Source of the DNA: a candidate division TA06 bacterium 32_111
GTDB taxonomy: Bacteria; Hydrothermota; 32-111
Direction: 5' to 3'
DNA length: 64,000 bases
Assembly (NCBI GenBank): GCA_001508335.1
Contig: LGFX01000005.1
Span: 1-64,000 of the forward strand
The notes under the pieces were generated by a model. That model did not search any database, had not been told where the DNA came from, and worked only from the letters and a program-made list of their open reading frames with translations. Positions 28,047-40,738 of this stretch are shown here, piece by piece. Each line of letters starts with the position of its first letter. The stretch's first letter is position 1. The translations under genes were made by a program, and so were the position numbers.

Positions 28047-28874
28047 ATGTACCAAATACTTGAACATCAAAAAATTGGGCAAAATATCCACAAACTGGTG
28101 ATAAAAGCACCATTGATAGCAAGAGAAGCAAAACCAGGTCAATTCGTAATACTCAGATCTTATGAAAATGGGGAGAGAATACCCATAACTATCTGTGATA
28201 AGGATAAAGAAAGGGGAAGTATTACTCTCTATATACAAGAGGTGGGGAAATCTACCGCAAAGATTGGGAGTTTAAAAGAGAACGATTACATTGTTGATGT
28301 TGTTGGACCTCTTGGAAAAGCTGCAAACATTGAAAAGGTGGGAACAGTTGTTACGGTAGGTGGTGGAGTTGGTTGTGCGATCACATATCCTGAAACCAAA
28401 GCTTACAAAGAAGTTGGGAATTATGTTATTTCTATTATGGGTTTTAGAAATGTTTCCTTCAAAATACTTGAAGACGAGATGAAAAGTATCAGTGATGAAC
28501 TTTACATAACAACGGATGATGGTTCTTATGGTGAGAAAGGATTTGTATCCGATAAGTTGAAAGAACTAATAAATAAGGGTAAAAAAATAGATGAGGTTCT
28601 TGTGATCGGTCCTGCTATTATGATGAAAGTAGTTTCAGATATTACAAAAGAGTATGGAATAAAAACTATAGCATCTTTAAACTCTATAATGGTTGATGGA
28701 ACTGGAATGTGCGGTGCATGCAGAATTGAAGTTGGTGGAAAGACAAAATTTGCATGTGTTGATGGTCCAGAGTTCGATGCTCATCAGGTAGATTTTTCAC
28801 TTTTGATGAAGAGGTTATCCATGTATAAGGATGAAGAAAAACTCTCATATGAAAAGTTTATAAACGAGAGGTGA
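28047..28874 (+). CDS. nfnA: NADH-dependent ferredoxin:NADP+ oxidoreductase, small subunit
   Basis: Subunit of the cytosolic electron-bifurcating transhydrogenase NfnAB, which couples NADH and reduced ferredoxin to NADPH formation. The 275-residue protein has the FAD-binding FNR-like domain (GQFVILRSYENGERIPITI), an NAD-binding part (GGGVGCAITYPE), and near the C-terminus the cysteine cluster for a [2Fe-2S] centre (GTGMCGACR and FACVDGPEFDAHQVDF). A perfect AAGGAGG precedes it. nfnB follows after 3 bases. The same fold serves dihydroorotate dehydrogenase electron-transfer subunits, but the partner makes Nfn clear. Confidence 0.92.
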   Translation: MYQILEHQKIGQNIHKLVIKAPLIAREAKPGQFVILRSYENGERIPITICDKDKERGSITLYIQEVGKSTAKIGSLKENDYIVDVVGPLGKAANIEKVGTVVTVGGGVGCAITYPETKAYKEVGNYVISIMGFRNVSFKILEDEMKSISDELYITTDDGSYGEKGFVSDKLKELINKGKKIDEVLVIGPAIMMKVVSDITKEYGIKTIASLNSIMVDGTGMCGACRIEVGGKTKFACVDGPEFDAHQVDFSLLMKRLSMYKDEEKLSYEKFINER

Positions 28875-31983
<3,109 letters not shown>

Positions 31984-31987
<4 letters not shown>

Positions 31988-33339
31988 TGGAGGAGAAAAG
32001 ATATAAGATTCTTATAGTTGATGATGTGAAAGATAGCATTGAACTTGTAAGTAGAAATTTAGAACAGGCTGGGTATATTACTTTCACCGCAACCTCACCT
32101 ATAAAAGGTTCAGAGATACTCAAAAATAACGACATAGATCTTGTAATTACCGATTTAAGGATGCCTGATATAGATGGAATTGCATTCACAAGGTATATAA
32201 AAGAAAATTATAAAAATGTTGAAATAATAATGATAACAGGTTATCCATCTATTGAAAGCGCTGTTGATGCTGTGAAAACAGGTGTTAGCGAATTTTTACC
32301 AAAGCCTTTCACAGATGATGAACTCTTTGCAACAGTTGAAAAGGTCCTTTTCAAATTGAAAGTAAAAAATGTTCTTAACAAAGAGGAGAAAAAGAGGAGT
32401 TCTGTTTTTCATGGAATAATTGGAAACAGTGACAAGATGAAAAAAATATTTGAACTTATAGATAAAGCATCACAGACAACTGCAACAGTTTTGATTACAG
32501 GAGAGAGTGGAACTGGAAAAGAGATGGTTGCAAGAGCTATACATTACTCATCCTCAAGGGCAAGTCAGAGTTTTGTTCCAGTAAACTGTGGAGGGATTCC
32601 AGAAGAGTTACTTGAAAGTGAACTTTTCGGATACGTTAAAGGTTCTTTCACCGGAGCAAACGAGACGAGAGCGGGATTTTTCCAGACAGCTGATGGTGGA
32701 ACAATATTTCTCGATGAGATAGGGGAGACGAGCCTTTCTATGCAGGTTAAACTTTTAAGGGTACTTCAGGATAAAACAGTTTATATGATAGGTTCAAGAA
32801 AACCTCAAAAAATAGATGTAAGGGTAATATGTGCTACAAACAAAAATCTTGAAGAACTTGTTAAGAAAGGTATTTTCAGAGAGGATCTATATTTCAGATT
32901 GAATGTGATAAATGTTGAACTTCCCCCTTTAAGGGAAAGGAGGGAGGATATCCCAATTCTCCTTGAGCATTTTGCAGCAAAGTACAGTAAAGAACTTGGA
33001 AAGGAAAAACCAAAATTTACTGAGAACGCTGTTAAAAGTTTGAGTGAATACTTTTGGCCAGGCAATGTTAGGGAACTTGAAAATATTGTTCAGAGGTTGA
33101 TAATAATGAAAGAGGATAATGTTATTGATGTTCCAGACCTCCCATCACTTATGAGATTCAACCTCCCTTATAAAACCGATCTTACAAGAAAACTTTCAGA
33201 AGTTGAATGTGATTATATAAAGGATGTTTATGAGAGCCAAGGAAAAAATAAAAGTAAAACAAGTGAGATACTTGGAATCGATAGAAAAACTTTAAGGGAA
33301 AAGTTGAAAAGGTGTCAGATAGAAGTTGAAGAGGAGTAA
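31984..33339 (+). CDS. NtrC-family sigma54-dependent response regulator
   Basis: A DNA-binding activator of sigma54 RNA polymerase. Receiver (1-120, phospho-Asp57 in VITDLRMP), AAA+ domain (about 140-375) with Walker A GESGTGKE, a GSFTGA loop (one-residue variant of the sigma54-contacting GAFTGA), Walker B with GTIFLDEIGE, and a C-terminal Fis-type helix-turn-helix (KTSEILGIDRKTLREKLKR). All parts needed for activation are present. Its gene follows the kinase with a 4-base overlap. A perfect sigma54 promoter lies 100 bases downstream, the obvious target. Confidence 0.93.
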
Positions 33340-33370
33340 AATTCCCCCACTGAGTAAAAATTCCCCACCC
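33337..33370. promoter_or_regulatory. Direct repeat upstream of the sigma54 promoter, possible activator site
   Basis: TAAAATTCCCCCAC (33337-33350) recurs as TAAAAATTCCCCACC (33355-33369), 18 bases apart, with a related CACCCCCTAAAAT at 33404-33416. The repeats lie 70-100 bases upstream of the -24/-12 element, where NtrC-family enhancer sites usually sit. The assignment is by position and repetition only. Confidence 0.35.
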
Positions 33371-33375
33371 AGAAG

Positions 33376-33400
33376 AATTTAAAAAAATCTTTTTTAAATT
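33376..33400. terminator. A/T-only hairpin after the regulator gene
   Basis: AATTTAAAAAA (33376-33386) and TTTTTTAAATT (33390-33400) form an 11-bp stem with a 3-base loop. It may end the nfn-kinase-regulator transcript, but the stem has no G-C pairs. Confidence 0.35.
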
Positions 33401-33440
33401 TAACACCCCCTAAAATAGATAACTTAGCGGATTAAACTTT

Positions 33441-33456
33441 TGGCACGATTGTTGCT
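33441..33456 (+). promoter_or_regulatory. Sigma54 (RpoN) -24/-12 promoter
   Basis: TGGCACG, four bases, TTGCT: every position of the known consensus TGGCACGNNNNTTGCW is matched. The GG and GC dinucleotides (33442-33443, 33454-33455) are exactly spaced. Transcription should start near 33467, 20 bases before the first codon of the Cys-rich gene. No sigma70 boxes compete. Confidence 0.9.
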
Positions 33457-33486
33457 TAATTATATGGAAAAGAAAAAGGAGGTCTT

Positions 33487-33798
33487 ATGATGACAGTAAA
33501 AGAAAGAATAGAAGAGAAAAAGGAAACAGGTTTAAAAAATTTTGAAGGGCTCTGCGTAACATGTAAGAACAACAAAACCTGCATTTTCCTTCAGAATGCA
33601 ACAAAGCCGATAATAAGTTGTGAAGAGTTTGAAAATGTAGAAACTATTGAAACAACAAAAAAAGATTTGAAAGAGAATTTTGAAAAGAAAGAAAAAGTTT
33701 ATGAACTCAAAGGACTTTGTGCAAACTGTGAAAACAGATTTGATTGTAAATTTGAAAAACCTGAAAGTGGTGTTTGGCACTGTGAAGAGTACAGATAA
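33487..33798 (+). CDS. Small cysteine-rich protein with two CxxC/HCEEY-type modules
   Basis: A 103-residue soluble protein with two internal repeats joined by a charged linker. The first (residues ~20-48) runs CVTCKNNKTC then SCEEF; the second (~77-103) CANCENRFDC then WHCEEY. Each has four cysteines, well suited to bind Zn or a Fe-S centre or to act as a thiol sensor. I do not know a named family. It is the first gene behind the sigma54 promoter, with a strong AAGGAGG; GDH-like protein A follows after six bases. Inference: a redox- or metal-linked partner of the two GDH-like proteins. ATG 33490 is an equally good start. Confidence 0.8.
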   Translation: MMTVKERIEEKKETGLKNFEGLCVTCKNNKTCIFLQNATKPIISCEEFENVETIETTKKDLKENFEKKEKVYELKGLCANCENRFDCKFEKPESGVWHCEEYR

Positions 33799-33804
33799 TA
33801 TTTT

Positions 33805-35034
33805 ATGGATATTTTAAATTATTCTTCTTATCAAAATGAAGGTGAACTTTTAAAAGTTAAGGAGTTTTCTGAGATTGCCAAAAAGAGTCTTCTTGATAAG
33901 GATATGCGCGCTATCCTTATCAAACCTTCAAAAGTTATAAAAAACTCCGAAAACTTTTTATTTGAAGATAAAGTTGTTCAGTTAGGATCAATATTTGTAA
34001 AACACACTTTTCTTAACGAAACCGATGTAACAACATTTCTTTTTGATGATGAAGAAAATTTTGAAGAATACTTTTTGAAATCTTTTTATTCCTCTCTGAA
34101 ATACTCTTTTCTTGATATTCCCTTCGGTGGTTCAACTTTAGGTCTTATAGTTCCAAAGGATTTATCACTTTCAAACGAAAAGGTTAAAAGGAAATTGAGT
34201 TCATTACTTGTAAAAAATTTTTCAGATATTTTGAATGAGCAGAACTATTTGAAAATTAAAGAGGATGATCGTGAAAAAAAAGATTTCATAATAAAGTTGA
34301 TCGAAAATATTGATAAACCAAGAATTTCAAAAAAATTCAAATTTCTTCTTAAAAACCCTTTAAGAAAAAAGATAATCAAAGAAAAGTATGAGGCGTTATG
34401 GTTGAAAAGTTTTGTTAAATATTTTTATAAAAAAGATAGGGTAAGGGTTATTATAGATTCAATAAATCTTAGGTCTTTTAATTTTTTGAAAGAAATTTTA
34501 AATGATGGATATTTTGTAGTTATTGGTTTTGGAGAAAAGAACTACTCTTACTATTCACCAAAGGGAATTGATTGTAAAGATATAGCATTCATTGAAAATA
34601 GGGAAACAAACGAAAAATGTATAGATTATGTTGACCTTTTGAAAAAAGAGACCGATCTATTTTTAGAATTTGGGGGAGAAAACAATTTTAACGAAACTAT
34701 GGCTAAAATTGTAAAGTGTGGAATATATTGTGAATTTGAGGACCTTTCAACATCCTTTCAAAGTGTAAAATTTTTGAAAAACCGAAATATAATATATTTA
34801 CCTTCTCTTCTTCTTGATTGTGTTGACGAGATATTTGATTATTTTGAAGTTATTGAAAGAAAGAGAGAAGAGGTGATGAGTGTTGATGAAATCGAACTAA
34901 GGATGGAAACATATGTAAATTTTGTTATTTCCTATTTTGATTCTTTTCTTGAAAACCAGTGGAAAGTTTTTGAATCTGTACTTTTGAGAAGTTTTGAAAA
35001 TTACAGAAAAAAATTTTCACTTGTTTATGGGTGA
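33805..35034 (+). CDS. Degenerate glutamate-dehydrogenase-like protein A (predicted inactive)
   Basis: The 409-residue protein is not an obvious enzyme, but it is colinear with hexameric ~410-residue glutamate dehydrogenases. Residues 104-121 (DIPFGGSTLGLIVPKDLS) align with the GDH loop LPFGGGKGG..VDPKKLS, with the catalytic Lys replaced by Thr111. Residues 249-260 (YYSPKGIDCKDI) match the IYNPEGFD segment, and 329-348 (IIYLPSLLLDCVDEIFDYFE) match VVPDILANAGGV..YFE. The substrate-binding KGG(I/L)R motif and the nucleotide GxGNV(A/G) loop are not recognisable. A charged insert sits at ~150-205. It is probably a pseudoenzyme with a structural or regulatory role. Second gene of the sigma54 operon; protein B follows 3 bases later. 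Confidence 0.65.
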   Translation: MDILNYSSYQNEGELLKVKEFSEIAKKSLLDKDMRAILIKPSKVIKNSENFLFEDKVVQLGSIFVKHTFLNETDVTTFLFDDEENFEEYFLKSFYSSLKYSFLDIPFGGSTLGLIVPKDLSLSNEKVKRKLSSLLVKNFSDILNEQNYLKIKEDDREKKDFIIKLIENIDKPRISKKFKFLLKNPLRKKIIKEKYEALWLKSFVKYFYKKDRVRVIIDSINLRSFNFLKEILNDGYFVVIGFGEKNYSYYSPKGIDCKDIAFIENRETNEKCIDYVDLLKKETDLFLEFGGENNFNETMAKIVKCGIYCEFEDLSTSFQSVKFLKNRNIIYLPSLLLDCVDEIFDYFEVIERKREEVMSVDEIELRMETYVNFVISYFDSFLENQWKVFESVLLRSFENYRKKFSLVYG

Positions 35035-35037
35035 TAT

Positions 35038-36246
35038 ATGGTTGATGAAAAAGTTATTTACAAAAAAAATGGAAGTTTTGGAAAAATAGATTTTTTCCTT
35101 GAAAATTTTAATGATAAGGAAAAGGAAACTATTTTGAACATTTATAACTTTAAGGAGATTTTTGTTAACATACCTTTGAAAAGTTCAGATGGTGAGATAA
35201 AGAACGTAACTGGGGTTAAGGTTGACAATTTCTTATCATACAACAACACTTTTTCAAACCTAAGGATACACCCTTACTTTGATATTAACTATTTTAGAGA
35301 TTTCGCTATACTAAACACTATAACATTTTCCCTTTTCGGTATACCTGTAAATGGAAGTTTTTCATCTATTCTTATAGATCCTTTCGAAATTTCTACTGAA
35401 GAGAAAGAAGAAGTTTTTAAGATGTTCTCTTCACTTTTAAAAAATGAAATTTTAGAGAAAGAGATATTTTTCTCTTCAGACGTAAATTCGAATTATAACG
35501 ATATAAAAATATTTACAGATTCATTCCATTTTGATGATTTGGAAAGAAAAAAGGTTATAAGTTTTCTTGATTATTACAACGATTTAAAAAAAGATATAGA
35601 TATAGATAAATTGAATGAGTTTTCAGTTTTTTATTCTATACTCAAATACTGTGAATTGAAGAAAAAAAGTTTTGATGAACTTTCAGTTGTAATATATGGA
35701 TTTGGAGAGAAACCTTATTTCCTTTCGAAGATTTTAAAAAAGGAAGGTTTTAACATTGTTGGAATATTGACTCACCTTGGTTCGTTTTATGACCCTTACG
35801 GTATTCAGATAGATGAGTTTTATAAAAATTATCTTTCGAACTTTTCAAGCAAAGAAGAAGCAAGGTATAAAAAAATAGATCTTTACACTTTTGAGAATGT
35901 GAGATCTGACATTTCAATTTTTTATGTAGATATTTTCAAAAAGGATTTTTTGAAAAACCTCAACACCTCTTTGATAGTTGAAGGAAGAAAGATGCTTTTG
36001 GGAGAGATGGAGATTGAAACAATTGAAGAAAAAGGGATTGAACTTTTGCCATCGGAGTTGACTTGTTCAGGGGAGATACTACTTTACGACGAGTTAAGAA
36101 AAAACAGGATTCCAAAAAAGATTGCAACTATGATACAGAAGGAAATTTATGAAAAGATGGACGAAATATTTGAAACTGATGGGGAAGATTTAAGAACAAA
36201 AATTTTAAAAATCTCATTTAAAAATATACTTGAAAATCTCTCATAA
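35038..36246 (+). CDS. Degenerate glutamate-dehydrogenase-like protein B (predicted inactive)
   Basis: The 402-residue protein follows GDH along its length. NIPLKSSDGEIKNVTGVKV (44-62) matches the P-x-R-x-x-DG-x-V-x-x-x-TGYRV strand. N69-P79 (ends LRIHP) matches GPYKGGIRFHP with the substrate Lys as Phe72. IPVNGSFSSILIDP (102-115) matches LPFGGGKGG..VDP with the catalytic Lys as Phe108. SSDVNS (146-151) keeps the catalytic-Asp loop APDVNT. GFGEKP (221-226) stands for the nucleotide loop GFGNVG; FYDPYGI (250-256), LIVEG (312-316) and GIELLPSELTCSGE (333-346) also align. Both key lysines being Phe argues for loss of catalysis. Last gene of the sigma54 operon, followed by a strong terminator. 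Confidence 0.75.
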   Translation: MVDEKVIYKKNGSFGKIDFFLENFNDKEKETILNIYNFKEIFVNIPLKSSDGEIKNVTGVKVDNFLSYNNTFSNLRIHPYFDINYFRDFAILNTITFSLFGIPVNGSFSSILIDPFEISTEEKEEVFKMFSSLLKNEILEKEIFFSSDVNSNYNDIKIFTDSFHFDDLERKKVISFLDYYNDLKKDIDIDKLNEFSVFYSILKYCELKKKSFDELSVVIYGFGEKPYFLSKILKKEGFNIVGILTHLGSFYDPYGIQIDEFYKNYLSNFSSKEEARYKKIDLYTFENVRSDISIFYVDIFKKDFLKNLNTSLIVEGRKMLLGEMEIETIEEKGIELLPSELTCSGEILLYDELRKNRIPKKIATMIQKEIYEKMDEIFETDGEDLRTKILKISFKNILENLS

Positions 36247-36263
36247 ACGCTCATATACCTCAA

Positions 36264-36292
36264 AAAAGGAGAGAGTTAAACTCTCTCCTTTT
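36264..36292. terminator. Bidirectional terminator between converging genes
   Basis: AAAAGGAGAGAGTT and its exact complement AACTCTCTCCTTTT flank a single base (real loop ~5 bases). The A-run and T-run on either side make it work for both the GDH-like operon and the GDH gene on the other strand. Confidence 0.85.
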
Positions 36293-36317
36293 CATAAGAC
36301 AAAGAAAATTTTAACTA

Positions 36318-37724
<1,407 letters not shown>

Positions 37725-37754
37725 TAATTTAATTTAAATGGTTTGATATAGCTC

Positions 37755-37782
37755 TTGACTTTTAAACTTAAAGGTGTAAAAT
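37755..37782 (+). promoter_or_regulatory. Promoter of the NAD-type GDH
   Basis: TTGACT (37755-37760), 16-base spacer, TAAAAT (37777-37782). AGGAGG precedes ATG 37822. Its -35 box lies 30 bases from that of the opposite GDH gene, so one regulator could control both. Confidence 0.6.
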
Positions 37783-37821
37783 ACGGCTGTTTTATAATAA
37801 AAATACATTCAGGAGGATTAA

Positions 37822-39162
37822 ATGAATAGTTATGTATCGCAAGTAATAGAAGAAGTAAAGCAGAGATACTTCTGGGAAAAAGAGTTCATACAGGCTGTTA
37901 CAGAAGTTTTAGAATCTTTATCACTCGTAATTGATAAAGAGCCAAAATACAAAAAATACAGAATACTTGAAAGAATAGTTGAACCTGAAAGAATAATATT
38001 CTTCAGAGTTCCATGGACAGATGACAAGGGTGAGATACACATCAACAGAGGTTACAGAATAGAGTTCAACTCAGCACTTGGTCCATACAAGGGTGGAATA
38101 AGATTCCATTCTTCAGTAACATTGTCTATCTTAAAGTTCTTGGCTTTTGAGCAGATTTTTAAAAACTCTCTAACAGGTCTTCCAATGGGTGGTGGAAAAG
38201 GTGGAAGTGACTTTGATCTTAAAGGAAAATCTGAAGGTGAAGTTATGAGATTCTGCCAGTCATTCATGACAGAACTTTTCAGACACATCGGCCCTGATAC
38301 GGATGTGCCAGCAGGAGACATTGGAGTTGGTGCAAGAGAGATAGGCTACATGTTTGGACAGTACAAAAGATTGAAAAACGAGTTCACAGGAGTTCTTACT
38401 GGGAAAGGGCTAAACTGGGGTGGTTCTTTGATACGACCTGAAGCAACTGGTTTTGGTGTTGTTTATTTTGCGGAAGAGATGTTGAAAACAAGAAAAGAAT
38501 CACTTGAAGGGAAAAGGGTCGCTATAAGTGGTTTTGGTAATGTCGCTTGGGGTGCTACGATTAAAGCTAACGAACTCGGTGCGAAGGTTGTTACATTATC
38601 AGGCCCTGATGGATACATCTACGATGAGGATGGAGTAAAGGGTGAAAAGATAGATTATATGCTTGAAATGAGAGCAAGTGGAAGAGATTGTGTTAAAGAT
38701 TACGCTGATAAGTTCAAAGTCAAATTCGTTGCTAACAGGAGACCATGGGAAGTTAAAGTTGATGTCGCTTTACCATGTGCAACACAGAATGAGATAGATG
38801 AAAACGATGCAAAAAATTTGATAAAGAATGGATGCAAGTATGTAGTTGAGGGATCAAACATGTCATCAACACCGCAAGCTATTGAGGCATTCCTTAGCAA
38901 CAATATACTTTATGCTCCAGGAAAAGCATCAAATGCAGGCGGGGTTGCTACAAGTGGACTTGAGATGTCTCAAAATTCTATGAGATTACAATGGCCAAGA
39001 GAAGAAGTTGACAAGAGGTTGAGAGAAATAATGGTTAAAATACATCAGTCATGTGTTGATGCTGCAAAAGATTATGGAACACCAGGCAACTATGTCAACG
39101 GTGCGAATATAGCAGGATTCAAGAAAGTTGCCGATGCTATGATAGATCAGGGACTTGTTTAA
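37822..39162 (+). CDS. gdhB: Glutamate dehydrogenase, NAD-type cofactor residues
   Basis: A 446-residue hexameric-type GDH, closely related to the gene opposite. The catalytic residues Lys90 (GPYKGG), Lys126 (GGGKGG) and Asp166 (PAGDIG) are all present. The cofactor region reads GFGNVAWGA and LSGPDGYIYD, matching the NAD-dependent Clostridium symbiosum enzyme, with Phe238, Pro262 and Asp263 conserved. Inference: it works in catabolic glutamate deamination, producing NADH and 2-oxoglutarate. Variation in substrate contacts cannot be judged by eye. Transcribed alone, closed by a strong terminator at 39185. Confidence 0.93.
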   Translation: MNSYVSQVIEEVKQRYFWEKEFIQAVTEVLESLSLVIDKEPKYKKYRILERIVEPERIIFFRVPWTDDKGEIHINRGYRIEFNSALGPYKGGIRFHSSVTLSILKFLAFEQIFKNSLTGLPMGGGKGGSDFDLKGKSEGEVMRFCQSFMTELFRHIGPDTDVPAGDIGVGAREIGYMFGQYKRLKNEFTGVLTGKGLNWGGSLIRPEATGFGVVYFAEEMLKTRKESLEGKRVAISGFGNVAWGATIKANELGAKVVTLSGPDGYIYDEDGVKGEKIDYMLEMRASGRDCVKDYADKFKVKFVANRRPWEVKVDVALPCATQNEIDENDAKNLIKNGCKYVVEGSNMSSTPQAIEAFLSNNILYAPGKASNAGGVATSGLEMSQNSMRLQWPREEVDKRLREIMVKIHQSCVDAAKDYGTPGNYVNGANIAGFKKVADAMIDQGLV

Positions 39163-39184
39163 TTTTTACAAATAAAAATATAAC

Positions 39185-39215
39185 AAAAAGGGTGGTTTTC
39201 AAACCACCCTTTTTT
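39185..39215 (+). terminator. Rho-independent terminator of the NAD-type GDH gene
   Basis: GGGTGGTTT (39190-39198) pairs with AAACCACCC (39201-39209), flanked by AAAAA on the left and a run of T on the right, 23 bases after the stop codon. Confidence 0.92.
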
Positions 39216-39224
39216 ATTTCCCCC

Positions 39225-39252
39225 TTGACAAAAAGGTTTTGAAAATTAAATT
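39225..39252 (+). promoter_or_regulatory. Promoter of hsp20
   Basis: TTGACA (39225-39230), 16-base spacer, TAAATT (39247-39252). It shares CCCCTTGACAAAAA with the nfnA promoter. A second TTGACC at 39256-39261 could form another start. No CIRCE-type inverted repeat is visible. Confidence 0.55.
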
Positions 39253-39299
39253 ATTGTTGACCAAAAAAAAAGAAATAAAATTAAAAGGAGGTGAGAATT

Positions 39300-39749
39300 A
39301 TGAAAAAGGAAATTCAAAAATTTTCACCATTCTCAGAACTTTTCGATTTAAGGAAAGAGATAGATGCATTGTTTGATGACAGATTCTTTGGTAAGATGTT
39401 ACAGCCATACTATGAATCAAACTGGACTCCTTCTATGGATATATCAGAAACCGATAAAGAGTTTTTTGTTACCGTTGAACTACCTGGTTTGAAAAAAGAG
39501 GATATAACCCTCTCTATTGACAACAATGTTTTAACCATAGAGGGTGAGAGAAAGAGTGAGAAAGAAGAGAAGGGAAAAACCTTCCATAGGATTGAAAGAT
39601 CTTATGGAAAATTCTATAGGTCTGTAACATTACCTAAGAAAGTTGACGAGGATAATATAAAAGCATCATTCAAAGATGGTCTTTTAAATATAACTATTCC
39701 AAAAGTCGAAAAAGAAAAAGTGAAAAATATCGAGATATCAGATAAGTAA
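39300..39749 (+). CDS. Small heat-shock protein, Hsp20/alpha-crystallin family
   Basis: An ATP-independent chaperone that holds unfolding proteins. The 149-residue product has a short N-terminal arm, the alpha-crystallin domain from about 40 (WTPSMDISETDKEFFVTVELPG) to 140, the family GLL motif (KDGLLNITIPK), and a C-terminal tail with NIEIS, the IxI oligomer motif. ATG 39300 is chosen over GTG 39291, as GTG overlaps the ribosome site AAAAGGAGG. It is a single gene with its own promoter. Confidence 0.93.
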   Translation: MKKEIQKFSPFSELFDLRKEIDALFDDRFFGKMLQPYYESNWTPSMDISETDKEFFVTVELPGLKKEDITLSIDNNVLTIEGERKSEKEEKGKTFHRIERSYGKFYRSVTLPKKVDEDNIKASFKDGLLNITIPKVEKEKVKNIEISDK

Positions 39750-39773
39750 GTGAGGTAACCCTCACTTACTTAT
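39742..39773. terminator. Bidirectional hairpin overlapping two stop codons
   Basis: A 14-bp perfect stem (39742-39755 with 39760-39773, loop TAAC) spans the stop of hsp20 and the stop of the converging dehydratase gene. A further CGAGATAT/ATATCTCG pairing outside (39731-39738, 39772-39779) lies inside the two coding ends. There is no strong T-run. Confidence 0.7.
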
Positions 39774-40738
39774 ATCTCGTAATCTATCCTTTTTAAATCT
39801 TTAAAGTTCTCTAAAAACCACTTATATGTTTTTTCTATTCCCTCTTCAAATGAAACCTTTGGAGTATAACCTATAAGTTTTTTTGCAAAACTGTTATCCC
39901 CAATAAGTTTATCAACCTCACAAGATTTTTTTCTTACCCTTTCCTTTTGAACAATTGGTTCAAGTTTTTTATTTGAAATATTCTCAACGGTTTTAATTAT
40001 CTCTTTTATCGAATAAGATTTTTTAGAACAGATGTTGAAAATCTTGCCAAAAGTTTTTTCATTGTATATCACTTTTATGAAGGCATCTACAAGATCATCT
40101 ATATAAGTGTAATCCCTCTCTGTGTGTAAGTTTCCAATATAAATTTTATTTGATTTTATAGATTGCAAAATTATCTGTGGTATAACAGATCTTAAAGATT
40201 GTCTTGGCCCAAAGGTGTTGAAAGGTCTAACTATTGTAACAGGTAAAGAGAATACTCTACTGTATGAAAGAGCAATCTGATCCTGAGCTATCTTTGTTGC
40301 TGCATAAGGGGAGTATGCATTTAGAGGATGTTTCTCATCCATAGGGATATACTGTGCACTTCCATAGACTTCTGATGTTGACATTATGATAGTATGTTTT
40401 ATTTTCCTTTCTTTTGCTACATCGAGAATATTTTTTACACCCTTTATATTTGTTTCAATATAGGAATCAATTGCCTTGAAAGAATAAGGGATTGTTATAA
40501 GTGCTGCGAGATTTATTATACAATCAACATCTTTTGTCATAGAGTATATAAGTTGGTAATCTCTTATATCCCCCTTTTCTATCTCAATATTTTTGTGGTT
40601 TTTCAGGTATTTCAGATTACCAATATCCCCAGAAGAGTTGTAATAAACGAGAGCTTTGACTTTGTAATATTTTGATAACCTCTCTACAATGTGACTGCCT
40701 ATGAAACCACAACTACCTGTTACAAAGATTTTTTTCAT
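39770..40738 (-). CDS. NAD-dependent sugar-nucleotide 4,6-dehydratase, LegB-like
   Basis: An extended short-chain dehydrogenase acting on a nucleotide sugar. The NAD-binding TGSCGFIGS lies at 7-15, the catalytic TSE at 121-123 and YAATK (Tyr145, Lys149) follows. The stretches LVYYNSS, STSEVYGSAQYIPMDEKHP and VRPFNTFGPRQS closely recall LegB, the 4,6-dehydratase of legionaminic acid synthesis, rather than GalE. The other genes of that pathway (legC, legG, legI, legH) are not here, so the product could be another deoxyaminosugar. Last gene of a four-gene operon, immediately after the nucleotidyltransferase. Confidence 0.8.
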   Translation of the reverse strand: MKKIFVTGSCGFIGSHIVERLSKYYKVKALVYYNSSGDIGNLKYLKNHKNIEIEKGDIRDYQLIYSMTKDVDCIINLAALITIPYSFKAIDSYIETNIKGVKNILDVAKERKIKHTIIMSTSEVYGSAQYIPMDEKHPLNAYSPYAATKIAQDQIALSYSRVFSLPVTIVRPFNTFGPRQSLRSVIPQIILQSIKSNKIYIGNLHTERDYTYIDDLVDAFIKVIYNEKTFGKIFNICSKKSYSIKEIIKTVENISNKKLEPIVQKERVRKKSCEVDKLIGDNSFAKKLIGYTPKVSFEEGIEKTYKWFLENFKDLKRIDYEI

